A stretch of DNA of 64,000 nt from Macrophomina tecta (lineage: Eukaryota; Ascomycota; Dothideomycetes; Botryosphaeriales; Botryosphaeriaceae), in assembly GCA_024180945.1 (NCBI GenBank), contig JAKSGN010000041.1, positions 2,914,001 to 2,978,000 on the forward strand, in the 5' to 3' direction. Within the stretch, counting starts at the first letter, position 1; each line of letters starts with the position of its first letter. Shown here one piece after another: positions 45,351 through 56,433 of the stretch. The position numbers and the translations under genes were made by a program. Below the pieces are notes generated by a model. That model saw only the letters and a program-made list of their open reading frames with translations, did no database searches and was not told where the DNA came from.

Positions 45351-46136
45351 ACGTTGGAATCTACGGGAAGGTTGAGATAGAGAAGAAAAATTACGAGACT
45401 TCCATGTATACCCTTTCTGCCAATTCGGTTTAGTTTCAATTAAGCCAGTCACGAAAGTCAAGCCGACCACGAGCGGCGCAGATAGCCAGCCAAGTCAGGC
45501 CCGAAAACCCGACTAAGCCGCTCCCCTAAGCTACTCGCCAAGCCATGCACGGAACAACCAAGGAACAGGCAAGCGGCATCACAAGTAAATCTTTGAGTCA
45601 GCGCCAACAACCTTCCGAGCCAAGAAACCACACCGGGCAACCATGCGCCGCACAGGCGATCGCCAGATCAAGTCAACGTGTCTCACCGATGAACAGTTGA
45701 ACAAATGAACAATGAGTAGAGTCCACATGGCACGATCTCTGGGAGTTTGGATTTCTTTCCCCCCCTCCTCTCCGCCTGTCTTTTTTTTTTTTTTTTTTTT
45801 CCCAACCTCTACCCACTCCGCCATTGCCGGCGACCAGGTGTACAACCGGCTTATTGCTCCATTGCTGCCACTTCGATAATGGCGCCGCAACCACACGTCT
45901 GTGAGCTGAACTGCGCTGACAGCAAGCATCATGGTATTATTTAATCCGTGCATGCCCAAGGCCACATCAATCTGGACGCCTACGTGTTCCCTGACCTGCA
46001 CTATCTATACCCAAGCAAATGCCACCACATCGTCCGCACCAGCTGAATAGGACTGTATGTCGCTCGATGTATCCAACTAAATCGCTCCAATCAGATTGCC
46101 CCCTCCGTCATACGCTTCACTCGACATTAAAACAAT
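45351..46136. other. Convergent intergenic region with T20 run
   Basis: No gene is supported. A run of 20 thymines lies at 45781-45800. The region separates the METTL25-like gene (+) from the PhoD-type gene (-). Confidence 0.55.
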
Positions 46137-48176
46137 TTATCCCCAAAAGGAATCCTGCCCCTTCCTCCCCCCGACCTTCGGCGGCGTCGTGACGGTATAA
46201 CTCCACGCCTCCTCGCCATCCACGAACAGCCTGTACTGCAGCATACTCTGCTCGCTCGTTTTCGGGCTCGTGATCTCGACGGCGCCGAACTTTGAGTTGC
46301 CGTCCGGAATGTACCTGCACAGAATTAGCTACCCGCTTCCATCCAGGACAAATAAGCCGACCGCAACTCACTTCAAACACACATCCTCCTCATCCTCCTT
46401 GTCCTCATATGTCCTGACGGGCAAGTAAAACATGCTCAACGGACTGGTACTGAACTCGTGCACGGTTGCACTCTGCGGCCACCTGCCGCCCGCGTCCTTC
46501 GGCGGCGGGAAAGCCGTGGCGGCGAACTCGTGGCGGTCGCCGCTCAACACTATGACGCCGACGCCGGTGCCCGCGGCGCCGACGTCCCACATGGCCTCGA
46601 GTACCTGCTGGCGCTCGGCCAAGTACCCGCCCCAGGTATCCAGCTTGCTGGGGCCGTGGCGCCAGTTCTTTGTGAAGGGGATGCTGCTGACGACAACCTT
46701 CCAGCGGACGCCAGGCTTGGAGGGAGGTTCGCGGAGCCACTGGAGGAGGTCGCTCAGCTGCGCGGCGCCGAGCATGCTCTTTGTACCGTCCCACGCGTCC
46801 TTCTCGTACTCCGGATCGCGGTAACGGCGCGTGTCGAGCAGGAAGAAGGAGGCGGGCCCCTGCGTGAAGGCGAAATAGGTGTCACCGGGGCGGACGGCGG
46901 GCGGGTTGACGGCGACTTGGTAGTGGCGCCACGGCTCGTAGGCGGCTTGGAAGACGCCGGTGACGTTGCCGTCCCAATCGTTTTCGATCTCATGGTCGTC
47001 GAGGACGTGGATCCAGGGGAGGTTGGCGGAGACGGAGGGCCACTCGGGTGCCGAGTAGACTTGGCGATATTCGCGACGGTAATCTTCGTGCGTCTTGCCA
47101 TGGCGGATGGGGACATCGATGTAGATGAAATCGCCCAGGAAGAGCATGAAGTGCGCGCTCAGTCTGTCAATCCATCTGGCGAGATGCTCGAAGCCGGGAA
47201 CGGAGAGCGGGTGTTGAAAGGGATTATAGGGGACCCGCGGCTTGATGCAGCTGGAGTGGAGAAAGGTGTATTTTCCTTGGTGGCTTTCCCTTGCTGAGAT
47301 TTTGCCAGCGGGAGGAGCGGTGACGAAGTATCCGGAATGGTTGCTAGACACTGCCCATTGGTACTTGGTATCCGGCCGGAGATGGGTGAGTTCCACGGCG
47401 GCGGTATAGTCGGTCTCGTCGGAAAGCCAGTCAATGCTACCGGCAGCCTTCCACGACGTATCAAACAAACGATGTCCAGAGTCCAGACTCAGCGGCGGAT
47501 CCGCGAAACGATAAGACACAAAGATTGGAAGTTTATTCAAGCTCGGCTCACGGACCAGAAGCTTCGCTGACTTGTCCGATACGAATCCGACGCGTGCGAA
47601 AGAGAGATCGTGTTGCGGATAGAGGATCGGAGCGCGGTAGATAAGGTCCAGCATCATCCCGACGAGAACTATGTTTATGGCAAATGTTATCCAACTCCAT
47701 AGCGCGGAGGATGGGCTTGGCAGCCCGGTCAGAAGAGTCTTGAAGACGCGAGGGTCCTTTTCCTGCACAACGATAGTCTCTTCCACGTCGAGCTCCTCCA
47801 AAGGCTCGGTAACGGTGCCTTCAACGGGGGTGTCGTCTCCCTGCGCGACCGTCTCTCTCGTAATTAGATCGATCTCATCGGACACGACCTTGTAGGGCGA
47901 GGTGGACCAGAAGCTTGCTAGGAAGGAGGGGATGTAGATAGCGATGAGAGCGGTCGCGAGCGGGGGCACGATCTGGGTGCGGGTGCTGTTAGCTGGAGAG
48001 GCTCGTTATGGTAGGCAGGCATTGGGCTGTACGGACGCTCGTAGGGATCTACTCGAATGTCAGCAAGATCGCGGGGGCAGCGATTCGGCAGAGCTCACCC
48101 ATCGTAGGAAGACATAGATAGAGATGCGCAAGATGATGGAAGTCACGGCGGTGATGGTGTCGGAGGGGGAGGCCAT
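46137..48176 (-). CDS. PhoD-type alkaline phosphatase with N-terminal membrane segments, about 618 aa
   Basis: Minus-strand exons: 48176-48099, 47972-46372 and 46314-46137. The last intron is 57 nt. Between the first two exons lie 126 nt that may be one intron or two introns around a tiny exon (see findings). Hydrophobic segments occur in the first exon (TSIILRISIYVFL), just after it (LATALIAIYIPSFLASFW), and at about residues 120-140 (WITFAINIVLVGMMLDLIY), so it is membrane-bound. The PhoD-like metallophosphatase motifs follow: FLHSSCIKP, FLGDFIYID, HVLDDHEIENDWDG and LSGDRHEFAA. These proteins hydrolyse phosphomonoesters or diesters using metal ions. The conserved Asp and His residues appear intact. 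Confidence 0.88.
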
Positions 48177-49584
48177 GCTGCTGACGAAACCAAACCGAGC
48201 ATGACCTGGACGGGTGTAGGGAGAGATACAGCTAGGCGGGAGACTCGAGCTCTCCTTCGTGGAGCTTCGCATGCTGCCGCGTCCCGCGCTGCTCCTGCTG
48301 CTGGCCCGCGCGTCGCAACTGATGTCAGCCCATCACTGTGACGCCATCGCCCTGAGTCAGCCACGGGCCATCGTTCTTCCTCTCCCCCTGCATACTGGCG
48401 CCTCTCTTCATGTACTCTCTTTCAACGGTAAATCTGACTGATTGCCATATTCAAGGCAAGACGAAGTCCCTGGCGATTTTTCTTGCAATGCACTCAGAGG
48501 CTCTGGCCAAGTTCTCTGCATCATACGAATCTATGTCCTAGAGCTTGATGTTGCAGGTGCGTGGCCTCGTATGCTCAGAAAGCTCATAAAGCGTTCCGGA
48601 AACTGTGTACTGCACCTACAATCCGATACGAGCCAATGAGGTTTGCAATTCCGGCGTATCTTGGAGGAGCTGTTCGGAACCTCTTAAGCGCAGATCAGTT
48701 CGCTCTGTTTCTGGGCCGGTGAACGCCGTGAATAAAAGTTGGAATGGTATCTGTTTCGTTTCCATTACCTCCGCTTTAGGTTGATGGCTGACCAGAAGGA
48801 GTGATAGACAACCTCTGTGGTATGGTGTTAGAGCGACTTCGGCGCGCATGTCATCGATTCGCGCATGATACGTGGATCCGAGTTTTGTCAGATTCCTCCA
48901 ATGTGATAGAGCTTTTGTCGGGCAGACGCGCCGGGAGGTTGTGGCGGCGGACCTCCTCGAAAACCATACCGCGCAGCTCACGGGGTAGACCAAGGAAGCT
49001 ATGCGTGGGTGCAACCATGTGGGATTGAGCTGTCGGTGTTGTATCTCTGCCTGGCAGCGAGGTAGCAAGGTCATAGGTGACTGCTGTTCTCGGGTTGAGA
49101 GCTGAAGTTCTTTTCTGCCCGCGTCCGGTGAAGCCGGGTACGCACGTTTGCGAGTGGCCATGATGCTGAAGAATGCGAGTCCTGGCCGTGAGATTCGAAG
49201 TGGAAGCGTGCCAGCAGTGACGTCCAAGGCGAGGGAGAAGCTGCTGGTGGCTGTGTGAGGGCAGTTAGCCGGACGGCCAAGGATTCTTTGGCGCTAGAGC
49301 ACAAATGCCCGAGGGTGATTGAAGCGGAAGGTGCGACTAGGAAGGCACGCAGACGGAAGCGCCCAGACACGTCCACATGCGCGCGTATGTTTGTTGTCCA
49401 TGACGATGGATTTAGTCACTTGTCCCTCCATTAATTCGTAGAGCATAAAAGTCAACCTTGATTTCTCGCCTTTGCTTCCTCGCCGCTGACGAACACGCTA
49501 GAGATACCACTACGAACGCCTTCCTATCCTCCGTCTCAACTTGGACTTCCCAACCAAACGCAAACGACATGACCAATACCCGCC
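48177..49584. other. Intergenic region with one weak ORF
   Basis: Promoter side of the PhoD-type gene at the left. The only long frame is the weak minus-strand ORF 48616-49161, listed separately. Confidence 0.45.
48616..49161 (-). CDS. Hypothetical ORF, 181 aa (weak, possibly decayed)
   Basis: An uninterrupted minus-strand frame from ATG 49161 (MATRKRAYPASPDAGRK). The C-terminal half has a run reminiscent of fungal F-box-associated proteins (LSLLLVSHQPKAEVMETKQI), but no F-box is visible and the first half is irregular. It may be a decayed or mis-phased member of such a family, or chance. Confidence 0.28.
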   Translation of the reverse strand: MATRKRAYPASPDAGRKELQLSTREQQSPMTLLPRCQAEIQHRQLNPTWLHPRIASLVYPVSCAVWFSRRSAATTSRRVCPTKALSHWRNLTKLGSTYHARIDDMRAEVALTPYHRGCLSLLLVSHQPKAEVMETKQIPFQLLFTAFTGPETERTDLRLRGSEQLLQDTPELQTSLARIGL

Positions 49585-50388
49585 ATGGCTCGGAAGGTAG
49601 AGGTGGCCCGTATACCCTCTGCCTTTGCCCACGACGGCGGTCCTGAGAGTGGGGCGGAGCACGAGAACAAGGTTTACGAGACAGAAGGCAACACATTGGC
49701 CTGGCAAATGGCTTCTTGCGACGACCACATCGCCCTACACGACGTCCCCAAGCACGAGTCGACGTCGAAGCCAAATCCCGTCCTCATCATGCTGCGCCAT
49801 AACGGCTCTGATTCGCAGGCCGACTTTTTCGAGCTCATCAACGACAGCCAGCAGGCCGTCATCGTCGCCGCCCAATCCTCACCATCCGCAACCCCGACCA
49901 ACGCTGTTACAAGCTAGCCTATGGCATCATCATGAACAAGCTCAAGACATTCATCTCTGCAGGTGGTCACCCTGTCTTCTGCGGGTACTTCAACCGCACT
50001 GGTTGCACTGACTTCGAGCGTCCATGAGTGTGGCTAGTCTGGAACCGCATTGTCATCGAGTACCGACCCCGTCGTCGCCGAGCACTTCCCACCAAACAAC
50101 TTCCCCAAGAAGTTCTACACCTGCAAATTCCACTTCCTGAAAACTTTGGCCAGACTGAGGCTGAGTATAAGGGTCTGGAACGCAGAGGTCTGGTCGGTGG
50201 CACCTACGCCAAGTCCTATAAAGTGCCACTTCGGCTGGCCTGCCCATGATAAGAAAGAGCTTACCAACAGCGATTTGGCATACGCAATGTGCGGCTTTTC
50301 CTATCTGAGCCACTTTCTCGACGAATGCTACTCCGACACATCCGTTTCGCTGAAATTGGGCGCCAGAAGCTTCGAGTATGGCCGTTGA
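49585..50388 (+). pseudogene. Broken hypothetical gene spread over several frames
   Basis: Coding-like text continues across frame changes. The first frame (from ATG 49585) holds NPVLIMLRHNGSDSQADFFE and ends at 49917. A second frame takes over near 49885 with IRNPDQRCYKLAYGIIMNKL and GHPVFCGYFNRTGCTDFERP, and is cut by a TGA at about 50026. The same frame resumes (YKGLERRGLVGGTYAKS) to a stop at 50249. A third frame carries CHFGWPAHDKKELTNSDLA and YLSHFLDECY to 50388. No combination of good splice sites was found that joins them. A decayed gene is the simplest reading; a multi-exon gene with unusual splice sites is the alternative. Family unknown. Confidence 0.45.
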
Positions 50389-52423
50389 AGGGACAGAGGT
50401 GGCTGACCACAGAAAGATAACATACGGAGGAATTCCTATGGACATCGGAGAGCGTGGTTTAATTTGAGGCTCAGAGGGGTCGATCTGGATAGGTACCCCG
50501 TTGGACATAGGACACTGCGCTTTTTCCGTTTCCCAATAGGAGTACCAACGCTAAGATTGAGAGACGGCTTGTCTGAAGTAATGTCCACCCCCTCAAAATG
50601 TGTGCAACAGACTGTTGTGTTCTGCAGATACGAGCAGATTTCCGTCTTTCCAGGCTGCAGCAGTATGTGAGTTTATTAAGTCGCCTGTCATCCAAACAGA
50701 GCACGCCGTCGGGAAACGTTATGCACTTGTCTTCCATCCGGCCGAAGCCCCGTTTCAAGACCTCGGATATCGACAACCGATGAGAGCCCACTTCCCCAAT
50801 ACTCGCCCTATGGCTCCCCTTCGGACAAAATCCCATAACAGGATTTCTTCAGCACCGGCGGCTCGGGCCGGACCGAATTGTTCTGCTTCGCTCTTTTTTT
50901 TGTCTTCGGCGTGGTTCGATTTACCCGTTAGAGGCCCCGGCTCACGGCCCCCCAAAAGGCCAAACCTTCCTCCTTTCAGTGCAACATCCGCAACTTCGTT
51001 CGTCTCATGCGGCTCCGAAAGCACCTTAATTCTCATTCCTCATTTCAGGAGGATGTGCAATCCGATTACCCTGAGTCGGGCAGCGTTTTTGCGCTGCAAC
51101 ACAGACAGCTGATCAAACAGAAACAGGGCCGAAGAACAAACGCCACAACAGAGAAACGCCGCAAAGTTGCCTCTTCGGAGCAAGCCGGTTGGTTAATGCG
51201 GTTCCGCAACTCTCAAAAGCTGAGATAATGTAATGCAGGACTGGGTGACGAGTTGCGGTGCCGCAGGTCCTTACTTCTTTCGATTCATGCTCAAAACTTG
51301 GTGGTCGCCCAGCTGAGGCGTCGTCGGGGAGGACTTACGCGTTAGGCGAACAGCCACTTGAACAGAACAGCGGATCCGCGTCCTTGATGCGTGGTCGGTG
51401 ATCGTAACGGCCACCGAATCACTGACATTCTTCATGCACAACTCCCCCTGCACAGATGGATGCGAGTAACAGCGTGGATCGGCATGCTTAAGGTGGAATC
51501 CCATCTTTCCGGCTTGCTGCATGTGAACATGCCTCATTGATGGACAACGTTGATCCCATCTGATGACGCTTTATCAGAGGGCTATTGCCATTCGTATTGC
51601 AAAAAAAAAAAAAAAAAAAAATGTCATGGCATTCTCCGCTGCCCAATTCGTGGAAATCATTCAATCAAGAGCAGCACTCAAACAGCCCAGAAAACTTACT
51701 TCAACCGCCACCGCTAGCACTCGGAAATTTCTCTTTCGCATCTCCAAGCTCTGTTCACCGGAAGGTACGGCAACCAAAGGTGGCACCTTTATGACCGAAT
51801 CTCTCATGCGGATCCGCATGAGCTCGTGGCAACGGCGGAAGCGGTTGAATGGAACACGCGGGCTTGGTTTTGCCAAATACCTCCGTGCTGAGGGTGAATA
51901 TACCCGTAGACGTATGAAGTTGACGCACAATACAGCAAGAGGACAAAGCTGTTTGTAGATCTCTCGATCTGAGGATGTCGCCTGGCGCGCGTTCGGATCG
52001 ACCGCAAAGAGCCGACGCGTCATCCAGTCTGCGGCTCAAAGTAAGCATCTCATAGCATTACATCTACGAATCCTCTAGATGTTTATTTTGCCGCCTTTGC
52101 ATGCCAACCCCGTATTTTCAGCAGTGTAACGTTGCGGATCGCACACTCTCGACCAAGAGGTAAACGAACATTCCAGGACATCACCAAGCCAGCCCTTCTA
52201 CCCAACGCCATGCCTAGCTCGTATTAATACTAGTATCAAGCGTCGGACCAGAAACTGACAGAACCACCGCTGTCAGCTGGGACTGTTTCCGGAAATCCAT
52301 ATATTCCACCTGAACGGCCTGAAATCTTGATCAGATACACACGTCGCCTTTCTTCAACATCTTCAACTCATCCGAGAACCCCGAACGCCGCATGCGCCCC
52401 GTGCCCACCATCCCGCCACCAAC
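50389..52423. other. Gene-poor region with A21 run
   Basis: Only short frames. A run of 21 adenines lies at 51601-51621. No coding segment could be supported on either strand. Confidence 0.5.
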
Positions 52424-53493
52424 TCATACCTCAGCTTCGTCTACCTCAATCCACTTTGGCACCGATTGCGCTCCGAGACACTGCCCGTTCGCCAGCTGAT
52501 CCGGCTCTGGAGTTCTTGTCGTGAACAACGCGGTAGAGAACCAGGAACTGGCGCTGTAGCCGTCGGTATAATAAGCATGCACGCCGACGCCGGCGCCGAC
52601 ACACGCAAGTGGCATTGCTAGCGCCATCGGGAGTGCGTAGAGCGGGTTGTGCCAATTATAACTGCAGTGGCTCTGCAGGCAGGACAGGGTGATGTTGACG
52701 CTCGTCTTTTGTGAGCAGGAGCCCGAACTCAGCAGGCTGAGCGTCATCTTGGGGGAACGATCCTCGGTGGCGCGTGGAATCGATCGGGCATGCCACATGC
52801 ATGGCACGAACCCCTCCAAGACGACAGAGTCCGTCGAAACATCGAGATGGGTGGGAATGCCGGTTCTCATGACGTCGGCATGCGCGCCGCTCACGGTGCC
52901 TTGCATGTCGAAACCGAATAGGCCAACCAGCAAGGGGAATAAAGCGTTTCAAAAGACCGAGTAGGCGATCTCGCCGTGTGTATAGTGTGCTGAGGGGTCT
53001 TTGGGAGCTAGGCTGTTAAGAGGCGAGGCCTGTAGCAGATTTTGGATGGCGGTCTCTTGGGTTCCGTCTTTGAACCAAGATTACACTGCATAGGAAGTGT
53101 TCCACATGTGGCAGGAGTAGTTTTCGCCCTGTGATCTTCTTCGTATTGACGAACATGTGCTGGTCGATGCTTGGGCTGGCCTGGTGCAAGGATCCGGCAT
53201 CGGAATTGAAGTAGATGCCGCGCGTCGCTTTATCCCTTGTGTCCTGGGGAGAAATTCTCTCGTTGAGAGCAATGCTGTTATCCGAAATTGATGCAGGCAA
53301 GTTATCACACTTAACAGCTGGCCATAAAAATTGTATGTATCCATGGGATGCGGGATTCATACCACACTGCTGTGGCAATAAGACACAGTACGTTTGCTGT
53401 GATTAGGATAGTAGAGCTGAAGAATAAAAGTGGATCAGTCGTGAGGGGGAATTTATTGCCTATATTATGCGAACTCAACGGCCTCCTTTTCAT
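52424..53493 (-). CDS. Membrane-protein gene or relic, exon structure unresolved
   Basis: Three coding-like minus-strand segments lie in order. At 53493-53311 is a start with a hydrophobic helix (LLFFSSTILITANVLCLIAT). At about 53330-53090 another frame carries KCDNLPASISDNSIALNERI and ASPSIDQHMFVN. At 52933-52424 is a long frame with GFVPCMWHARSIP, NITLSCLQSHCSYNWHNPLY, a hydrophobic helix (LPMALAMPLACVGAGVGV) and the end WFSTALFTTRTPEPDQL. The end resembles large fungal membrane proteins that finish with a helix and a TTRNPxLD-like motif. I could not join the first two segments by clean splicing (a stop arises), so either an exon is missed or the gene is broken. Confidence 0.45.
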
Positions 53494-54564
53494 CGTTATT
53501 CAAAGACGGTGCATGTACGAAACTCCCATCAAAACCACCAGAAATGCTTTGAGTAGAAATACGAAGTTACTCATGAATTCCGCGTGAGGTTTATTAGGTC
53601 AAAGATGTCATCTCACATAGAAACGCCAAAGCATCACACATTCTTTAGATATTAGTGACCCGAGCTATGAATGGATGCCCAGGAAATTTAAGAGAAGCCT
53701 GAATGACGTGAGAAGTTCTATTGAGAGCCTAACCCGGGATGCTCATCAACATAAGAGTCTTGGATGGCGGCATTGGGCAGCGCATGCTACGTAACATAAA
53801 ACTCTTGTATGCTTCGAGCATACTGGACGCACGATCATGCTGTGAAAGTAGACGAGGAGCAATTACGGACTAAGTACAAGTCCATCACACGCACATAGGC
53901 ATCTAATACCTCATATTACTCTACTATTTAGCTTCGTAGCTCAAGTACATCCCTTGGTGGGATATACGAGCGATGTATGACATGCTTTTGTTTCCTTTGT
54001 TCTTTCTGCAGGGTGGCTTCTCACCGCTCCGCTGTTTCTAGCCTGTGTACTATGAGGAGTTGAAGCGGTCGCCCGGATCCAAGTTTGTGGGAGGCTCATT
54101 GATGACCTATTTCTGGACTAATTTTTACATTCCCATGCGTTGTCGGACTAGTACAGCTTTCTTCGTGGCATCCCGGTGCTCACTTTGAACCTCAAACTCC
54201 GTCTGCCCACTTCTGAGCAGAGCTTGCTACCTAATCTGAAAGCACAAATTAATTCCTAGAGTCATCATGAAGCAATTTCCCTCAATACTAATCACAACAA
54301 CCCTTGCAGCGCCGGCTGGCAGACGTCCGGGCGGGCTCTGCCGTCTCCAAATGTGGTCGTTCTCTACAATGACACATGGAGGCCAAGCGAAGCCCACAGA
54401 AAAGACGGTAGACAAGCAATCCCATCGTTCCGTGTCCGGGTCCACACTCATTATCCATGTTTCTCATCTCTTCATGGAGCGTCATGATCATGTACAAGTA
54501 TCATTAATAACTACACGTTGCATCGTAAGTAAATCATCCCCTTCATCTATCCTTTCTCCATCTT
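53494..54564. other. Intergenic region without gene
   Basis: Relatively AT-rich with short frames only. The right end is the 3' flank of the GH32 gene. Confidence 0.55.
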
Positions 54565-56359
54565 TTAAAAGCTGCCCTCATAGATCATCCTCTTCTCCGC
54601 AGCAGCGCTCGTTGTCACATTGCCCAGCACGGTGCCATTCGCATTCTCCTGGCTGGTCCACACGCTCTCCAAGCCGTAAACCGCAACGCTCACCTGAGCA
54701 CCGGCCGGCAGGTCCGCGGCCCTGACGGAGAACAAGGTCAAAGGCTGGACAGGGAAGAACGTCGCAGTCGCGCTGTAGGTTGACCTGTCCAAGAAGACCT
54801 CGATGATAGAGCGATCAATAACACCCTTCAAGTTCCACACGCCGCTAGGATCTAGGAGCTGAGAGACGCTGAACTTGTCGGAGAAGAAGGGGTTATCAAA
54901 GCCACGGGTCTTGCCGCGGTCGAGCCAGAAGGCATTGTCGCCGCCGAGGAAGTAGCCGCCGCTGACGCTCTCGCCGCTGACAGGGGACAGGGCGGAGAAA
55001 TTGAGGGTGGCAGTGCTGGCGGCGCCGACAAGGCCGGTCGCATTGACCTCGAAGTAGATGGCGTTGCTGGCGACGTCGCTGTAGTCGACGACGAGGGAGC
55101 CATTGCCGAGGGCATCGTTGGAGCCGATCTCCTCGCCGATGACGGGCGCCAGGTCGTAGGGCTCCGAGACGAGCGTCCAGCCGACACGCGTGATGTTGGC
55201 GAGGTAGTTGCGGCGCGGCAGCGACATGGCGGAGCGCCAGCCTTCGGAGCCGGTGGGTACAACTTGGGTGTATTGCCAATTGCTGGCCCAGGCGATGGAG
55301 ATGGCGTCAGAGCCTGCAGGAGTGCCGTAGAAAAATTGGCCTGCGTAGTTGTCTTTGGAGAAGTCGGCGATGCGGGCAGCAGTATCAACAGCGGTGAAGT
55401 GGGTGCCATTGAAGTGGCCGGGGAAATATTCCGTAATGGAACCGCCGAGAGGGGCGCCAGGATTGATGGAGATAGTCAGGACGTACATGGTCTCATCGGT
55501 GCCGTTAACAGGCACCTCGACCATGTTGGGGCACTCATACTGCAGGCCCAGCAGACCAGCGTGCGAGAAGTTGGAGGCATGGGTCCACTCCTTGAGGTCA
55601 GTGGAGGTGTAGATGCCGATGACAAAGTCTTGCGAGTAAGCAATGACCATCACCCAGTGGTCCTCGTACCAGATGACCTTGGGGTCACGGAATTGGGTCG
55701 ACGTGCTGTCGATGACCGGGTTGTTCTCATACGGAATGAAGGTGTAGCCACCATCGTAAGAATAGGCGATGTCCTGGACCTGCTTGGTAGGCGTGTTCAG
55801 CGTGTAGATGGCCACGACTCCATTATCCTGATCGGGGAAGAAGCCGGAAGTGTTATTGACGTCGACGACAACAGAGCCCGAGAAGATGTTGGAGACGTTG
55901 TTGGGCGGGAAGATGGCAATTTGCTGGTTCTCCCAGTGGTACAAGTCCTGACTCGTGGCGTGGCCCCAGTGCTGATTGCCGGCAACAGTAGCGGTGGGAT
56001 TGTCTGTTTGGGATAGTCAGAACTTGGCCTTTTGAGGATCACGGACCGCGTCGGGTGAGCAAAAGTGGGGTACGCACACTGGTAGTAGAGATGCCAGGTG
56101 CCATTTGCGTCGAGGAAGCAGCCATTGGGATCGTTCATGAAGTGCTGAGCACCCAATTAGCACGTCTCCGTTACCGAGGAGAGACTCAGCATACCTGCGG
56201 CGGAGTGAAATGAACCTGAGGCCTCAGGCCACCCGTATAGTTGCCAGGCACGGGCGTGCCGGTAGGGACGTTCGGCTGGACATATACACTGGTGCTGCTC
56301 TGAGCATTGGCACCGACAAGCAGAGCGGCGCCAGCAGCAGCCGCTTGAGAGAACTTCAT
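54565..56359 (-). CDS. Secreted GH32 beta-fructofuranosidase/inulinase, 556 aa
   Basis: Minus-strand exons 56359-56195, 56144-56078 and 56003-54565; introns of 50 and 74 nt. The start is the ATG of MKFSQ, which opens a signal peptide ([15 protein letters not shown]). Catalytic features of glycoside hydrolase family 32 are complete: MNDPNG with nucleophile Asp at about residue 60, the YYQYNP block rebuilt by the second splice, QFRDPKV, and the acid/base Glu in [10 protein letters not shown]. The C-terminal beta-sandwich ends with [11 protein letters not shown] and a YGLESVW strand. Many N-glycosylation sites fit secretion. The enzyme cleaves sucrose or fructans; sequence alone does not separate invertase from inulinase. 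Confidence 0.95.
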
Positions 56360-56427
56360 GGTGTGTGTGCGGCGAGAGGAGGGAGCGGGCCGGTTGATGG
56401 GCACAATTGCGGTGCGGCCATGGCAGC

Positions 56428-56433
56428 TTTATA
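56428..56433 (-). promoter_or_regulatory. TATA box of the GH32 gene
   Basis: A perfect TATAAA on the minus strand about 70 nt upstream of the GH32 start codon, the usual distance in fungi. Confidence 0.65.
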
